From: Euonymus europaeus
Lineage: Eukaryota; Streptophyta; Magnoliopsida; Celastrales; Celastraceae
DNA: 64,000 nucleotides
NCBI GenBank assembly: GCA_963580455.1
Contig: OY756970.1
Span: forward strand, 15,810,001-15,874,000
Direction of reading: 5' to 3'
Shown here: positions 60,215-64,000 of the stretch, in pieces
Layout of the letters: each line of letters begins with the position of its first letter
Numbering within the stretch: position 1 is the first letter of the stretch
Program-made: the position numbers and the translations under genes
The notes under the pieces: generated by a model
Database searches by the model: none
What the model saw: only the letters and a program-made list of their open reading frames with translations
What the model was told of the DNA's origin: nothing

Positions 60215-60755
60215 CTATCCACAAAATTGGAGGCGTAATAGGTGCCGAACTTGCCATTCCTCCTCAAAAGCTTCCTTGAAAATATCTGCCGTTGCTTTCG
60301 CGCGGATCTTGAGCGCTTTCATTATCATTTCCTCCTCTTCGTCATCCTCAATTTTCCATCCTCCAAATTCACCTTTGTCCTCAAATAGCGTTTTCAAAGG
60401 ACGTCATGTCGGCGTCGCTATGGTATTGAGCGCGGATGTAGCCAGGGAATTGCGTTCTTTTAGTGAAGAGGGCCAATTCCAGTACATTGAATTTTCCTTG
60501 GGGTGAGATGGCGTGGTTGAGTTGTTCCAGATTTGGCGTTGGTTGTTCTGAGTGGTGGCGGAGGAGCAAGCATGTGGATTGGAGTAATGTTTGCGGTAAT
60601 TGGGCTCCTGGTTCACGGTGGTCGAGGTGGACGGTGATGGTTGAATTGGTGTTCCGGTGGAGGTGGTAGGAGGGGTTCAAAAGGTGGTGATGTTGTGGAC
60701 AGGACGGCATAGTGGCCGTGAGGGAACGCCGCTCCCACCATTTCAGAAGATGGTT
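60215..60755 (-). pseudogene. Frame-broken coding remnant of unknown family
   Basis: GC-rich, codon-like sequence reads on the minus strand from an ATG near 60750 (MVGAAFPHGHYAVLSTTSPP). It passes a proline- and histidine-rich part, then in another frame an asparagine/serine-rich part (NQEPNYRKHYSNPHACSSAT). After a stop, that same frame continues as KTLFEDKGEFGGWKIEDDEE and KIRAKATADIFKEAFEEEWQ. At least one frame change and one stop separate the parts. Composition and the acidic-helical end suggest a once-coding gene. I do not recognise it. An unannotated intron could explain part of the break. Confidence 0.4.
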
Positions 60756-60826
60756 GGCGGGTGGAGCATCTGATGAAACAAATTACGGTCAATATACCTT
60801 TTGATTGGTAAAATTACCATTAAGTT

Positions 60827-60898
60827 GGTTCCATGGTCTAGTGGTCAGGACATTGGACTCTGAATCCAGTAACCCGAGTTCAAGTCTCGGTGGAACCT
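60827..60898 (+). tRNA. tRNA-Gln (anticodon CTG)
   Basis: A 72-base cloverleaf. The acceptor stem GGTTCCA pairs with TGGAACC. The anticodon stem TTGGA/TCCAG encloses loop CTCTGAA with anticodon CTG at 60860-60862. The T arm is CCGAG TTCAAGT CTCGG and the discriminator base is T. Internal A-box (TGGTCTAGTGG) and B-box (AGTTCAAGTCT) promoters are present. The gene has no intron. Confidence 0.96.
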
Positions 60899-60901
60899 TG
60901 A

Positions 60902-60906
60902 TTTTT
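60902..60906 (+). terminator. Pol III terminator of tRNA-Gln
   Basis: A run of five T residues starts four bases after the tRNA end, the usual RNA polymerase III stop. Confidence 0.75.
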
Positions 60907-61442
60907 GAATTAATTTCTATTTCTGTTGCCATTATGCGGTGTACTGTTAAAAACATTAAAAAATAAAAAATAAATAAAACTAGTGTTATTTTTGTTTTCC
61001 TTGTTTAAATTTTTCTGGGTTGAACTGAGAATGGGATTCTACAGAAGAATTGTCTCTCTTTAAACAATTACGCTTTACAATGCATGAGAACCACAAACAA
61101 GGATCAACACCTTCAAAAATGGAAGCTTGATGACCAAAAAACAAGCGCTCAAGCCAAAAGAAAGACCAAAAACAAGCCCTCAAACCAAAAAAAAAAAAAA
61201 AATTGTCTTCAATGGCACCCTCTTCCTGTATTCCTGATCTTTCCAACTAGATTCATCAACAAATTAATACAGCTACTCCCATCACAAAATCTCAAGAGGG
61301 TACCCGAGAGCAGGCCCTCGAATTGGGAAGCCTGTAGTATTATTGACAAAGAATGAATGGTAATCGACAACTCTCTAATCTTGATATAGCATATGTTTGG
61401 TACAGAGTATAACATACTCTCTACCAAACATAAGTATAGTCT
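60907..61442. other. Spacer between tRNA-Gln and the LRR kinase
   Basis: It contains an A-rich stretch with an A run near 61188-61201 and probably the 3' UTR of the kinase. No gene is seen. Confidence 0.45.
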
Positions 61443-63480
61443 CTATACATCTTGTACGTCAGATGATAAAGGAAAAATCTCTTTAGAATGTCTCCTGCGT
61501 GAGGATGAATGTTCACCTCCACTGTTGTGACCACTTCCCTGCGAACCTGGGGTTCCTGATTGTAGCGTGCTACTCCCCCCTTCCGCTCTTGCGGTGGAGG
61601 TTGCAGGAATTGCTGCTACATCAGATGAGCTGTGACGCCAGCTACCAAATACTGCAGCATTCCAAGACCCTCTAGAAGAGGTTGCCCGAAGCCTTGCTGA
61701 GGTGGAACTTTCCTCCCTCACTATTTTTAACGGATTCTCCAATGCCTTTAGGATGTATCTCATGAGGGGACGCCTCAAAGGCTTCGGATTGAGACAAGAC
61801 TTGGCAACAATGGCCATGGCCCACACCTCCTCTAACAGATCCTCATCTATGATCAGAGATGGATCCACAATTTTTGTCACTAGTTCCTTGTTGTATATAC
61901 TTATGTGTGGCAGTGTTTGTTCTAACCATTCCTTCATTTGGGTATCATTGGATGCACTGATTCCAAGCTTACCGGTTACAAGCTCAAGCAATACCTTTCC
62001 AAAGCAGTAAACATCATAGGCACATGTTGCAGGGATTGAACCTGGAATGTCAAGAAAGCAAGAAATGAAATCAGAAACAACCTTCAGATAACTAATCAAT
62101 TCCAAAATTATGCAAGCCCTTAGAGCAAATGCATCTCTATGTGTCCCTCAAACACTAATAAATGTGCATGGGCGCATAAACAATAAGGGAAAACAAATGC
62201 AGAAATGGTAATCGGCAAAATTTCAGGAAAAGTGAAGTTGCAGCTAGCAGCATTCCAAAATGAAACCCTGTGAATGATGGCTGGCTTCAGATATTGCGAG
62301 ACTTGAAATGTTGTGTAAGATAGGGAAAGTAAAAACATGATTTCAAGGGAGAAGAAAAACCGAACGCCTGAATTCACTTATGCATGGACAACTGGCCAAC
62401 TACAAAGCTCAGATAATGGAATGTACACAGCACCCCAGGAAACCATGCCTTACAGATATAAGAACAGAGATCGGGACTCAAAATGTTCTAATTTTTCTTG
62501 ACAAGAACTTATAGTTGGTTCTCGTTAAATCTGGCTCCCTTAATTACAGATTTATACTGGATCACCAAAATCAGAGATGGAAAAAATCATGAAAATGTCC
62601 TGGCTGTATGCTAAATACCGAAGCAAGAATCATAATACATGTTGTATGTCAAACTGCTCAATAGAGGGCAGAACTTTTATCAGTAATGATTAAGATATCC
62701 ATATCCGAGCTAGCAGAATGACACTGGTTATAACAATGCTTATAATCAGAAGCTAGGATTAATGTCTGGGACTCGATTAGAGTAGCATATGATTAACATA
62801 GGTTGCCAAATATTTATAATTCTCTAAAAAAAAATATCATTTAATAACTCAAAGAAGTTCCATACAAAATCACCAAGGGTTTTAAGAACACAGAATTTTA
62901 GTTTTATGGTTAATCTAGAAGAAGGTAAAAAAATTCTCCATAAGACAACTTAGTTTTGAATTTTGTTTAGTCCAGCTGCCTAATTACAGATTTCTACAGG
63001 ACACCAAAACCACAGAGATGGGGGGAAATTTTACATGATAATGATTTATAAATTACAATCATAAATTTGAGATGAGCTACCCCAAATTACTGAGCAGTGA
63101 TCATACGGCATGGTGTAGTGTGTCACAGTGCCTATAGATTGAAATTTATCTAAAAATGGAATGTTAAGATAATAACCATATCAAAGTGATCATTAACCCA
63201 TCTGACATCTAATTCAAGAACACCAAGGAAAATCTAAGCTAAAAATGACTTTTCAGGTGTGCTATGAAAGCCAGAAGCTTGAACAACACTGCCTGCCTCA
63301 AAGCAATACTTACAATAAGAATCCAGATTAATGCTGGGGACCTTAAGACAAAAATGACTATCTCAGTACGAAATAGATTAAATTTTTAGGGTGCATGAAA
63401 CCAAAGTTGACATGAGAAACGAAGGGGAAGTTTCAGGATTTTTTTTTTTGTACATACCTGAAGCACCTTGTTCAGATGAC
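61443..63480 (-). CDS. LRR receptor-like kinase, C-terminal part only (At2g16250-like)
   Basis: Two exons are visible: 63480-63458, encoding SSEQGAS in phase, and 62041-61443, encoding about 200 residues to the stop. They join across a 1.4-kb GT-AG intron to give GSIPATCAYDVYCFGKVLLE, which is the end of the activation segment and helix F of a kinase lobe (DVYCFG). Then come helices G to I (RRPLMRYILKALENP) and a serine-rich tail ending SSDVQDV. The catalytic motifs and the LRR ectodomain must lie beyond base 64000. The serine/glycine-rich tail and the CAYDVYCFG sequence resemble At2g16250-type LRR-RLKs. That group often has altered catalytic residues, which cannot be judged here. Confidence 0.85.
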
Positions 63481-64000
63481 CTGCGCATAAAAAAGAAGTA
63501 TTATGACAACTTTGACCAAAAAGTTCACAAAGTTTATGGTTAAACAATTAGAAATAGACAGATAGTGCAAAATAAGTAGACAACAAGTTTATTGTGAATT
63601 AGGAGGCATCATGACCAAAGCAAATTTTGCAGGTTTTAGTTTAACTGAAGCACCATGCTGGCAGTGTCATTCACAGTAATTGTACTGGACCATCATGAAT
63701 GTTGACATTCATTTCAAAAAATATCCTTCATGGTTAGTTGAACACTGCTATCTGATTTCACAAAATATTTCTGAGACACAGAAATTAATGTTACGGGCAA
63801 CAGCTTAATGCTGTCATGCATATGTTCCCACAAAAGGTGGCTCCCGTTCTGCCACATCAATGAGCTATGTCAGCTGCCCGCTAAAATTATTTGGATCACT
63901 AAGTCGGACATGTCACAAGTTCAAAAGTTCATAAAAACTACCAAAAACAAAATCCCCAGTGTGCACTTTATGCCTCATTGCATTATGTTAAGAGATTAAA
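63481..64000. other. Intron of the LRR kinase up to the window edge
   Basis: Bounded by a good acceptor (GCGCAG on the minus strand) at 63481-63486. No upstream exon is recognised before base 64000. Confidence 0.5.

Overview
The window is nuclear DNA of a flowering plant, very probably a eudicot and possibly an asterid. The protein-coding genes are split by many GT-AG introns. Their products match conserved plant proteins almost residue for residue. The spaces between genes are AT-rich and full of plant-type MITEs, SINEs and LTR fragments. The asterid guess rests only on the look of the SINE tails and is weak.

Layout from left to right. 1-7260 (minus): gamma-COP coatomer subunit, 18 exons seen, its last residues off the left edge. 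7975-11500 (minus): decayed Ty1-copia element. 11.8-16.0 kb: a block of repeats with a long-TIR element carrying an 82-bp minisatellite, a probable 2-kb solo LTR and a second minisatellite fragment. 16879-21403 (minus): heterotrimeric G-protein beta subunit AGB1, complete. 21.8-23.7 kb: a Tourist-like MITE and a hAT-like element with a clear 8-bp target duplication. 25131-29778 (minus): adenylyl cyclase-associated protein CAP1, complete. 29.9-35.5 kb: MITEs, an exon-like remnant, a tRNA-derived SINE, a nested long-TIR element in an AT tract, and more SINEs. 35648-40639 (minus): receptor-like kinase close to At4g34500, complete. 43920-45766 (minus): a gene of the plant family labelled 'erythronate-4-phosphate dehydrogenase family' (At1g01500-like), frameshifted and with its glycine-rich C-terminus replaced by a telomere-like repeat tract. 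49523-53016 (minus): plastid phosphoserine phosphatase. 53637-59691 (plus): cytosolic phenylalanyl-tRNA synthetase alpha subunit, 18 exons, head-to-head with the phosphatase. 60.2-60.8 kb: a frame-broken coding remnant. 60827-60898: tRNA-Gln(CTG). 61443-63480 (minus): 3' end of an LRR receptor-like kinase close to At2g16250, running off the right edge.

For gamma-COP, AGB1, CAP1, kinase, phosphatase and PheRS the spliced exons I placed by hand keep phase throughout. They give protein lengths that fit the families (857 residues seen of gamma-COP; 377, 468, 478, 298 and 488 for the others).

The genes are mostly housekeeping or signalling genes and do not form one pathway. From memory, gamma-COP, AGB1, CAP1 and the At4g34500-type kinase lie in the same order on Arabidopsis chromosome 4 (At4g34450, 34460, 34490, 34500), so the left 40 kb looks like an old conserved block inflated by transposons. 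I see no gene cluster that amounts to a new multi-gene system. The most unusual items are the telomere-like tract that ends a conserved reading frame, and a dispersed repeat family built around an 82-bp minisatellite rich in telo-box motifs, present at four loci including an intron of the PheRS gene.
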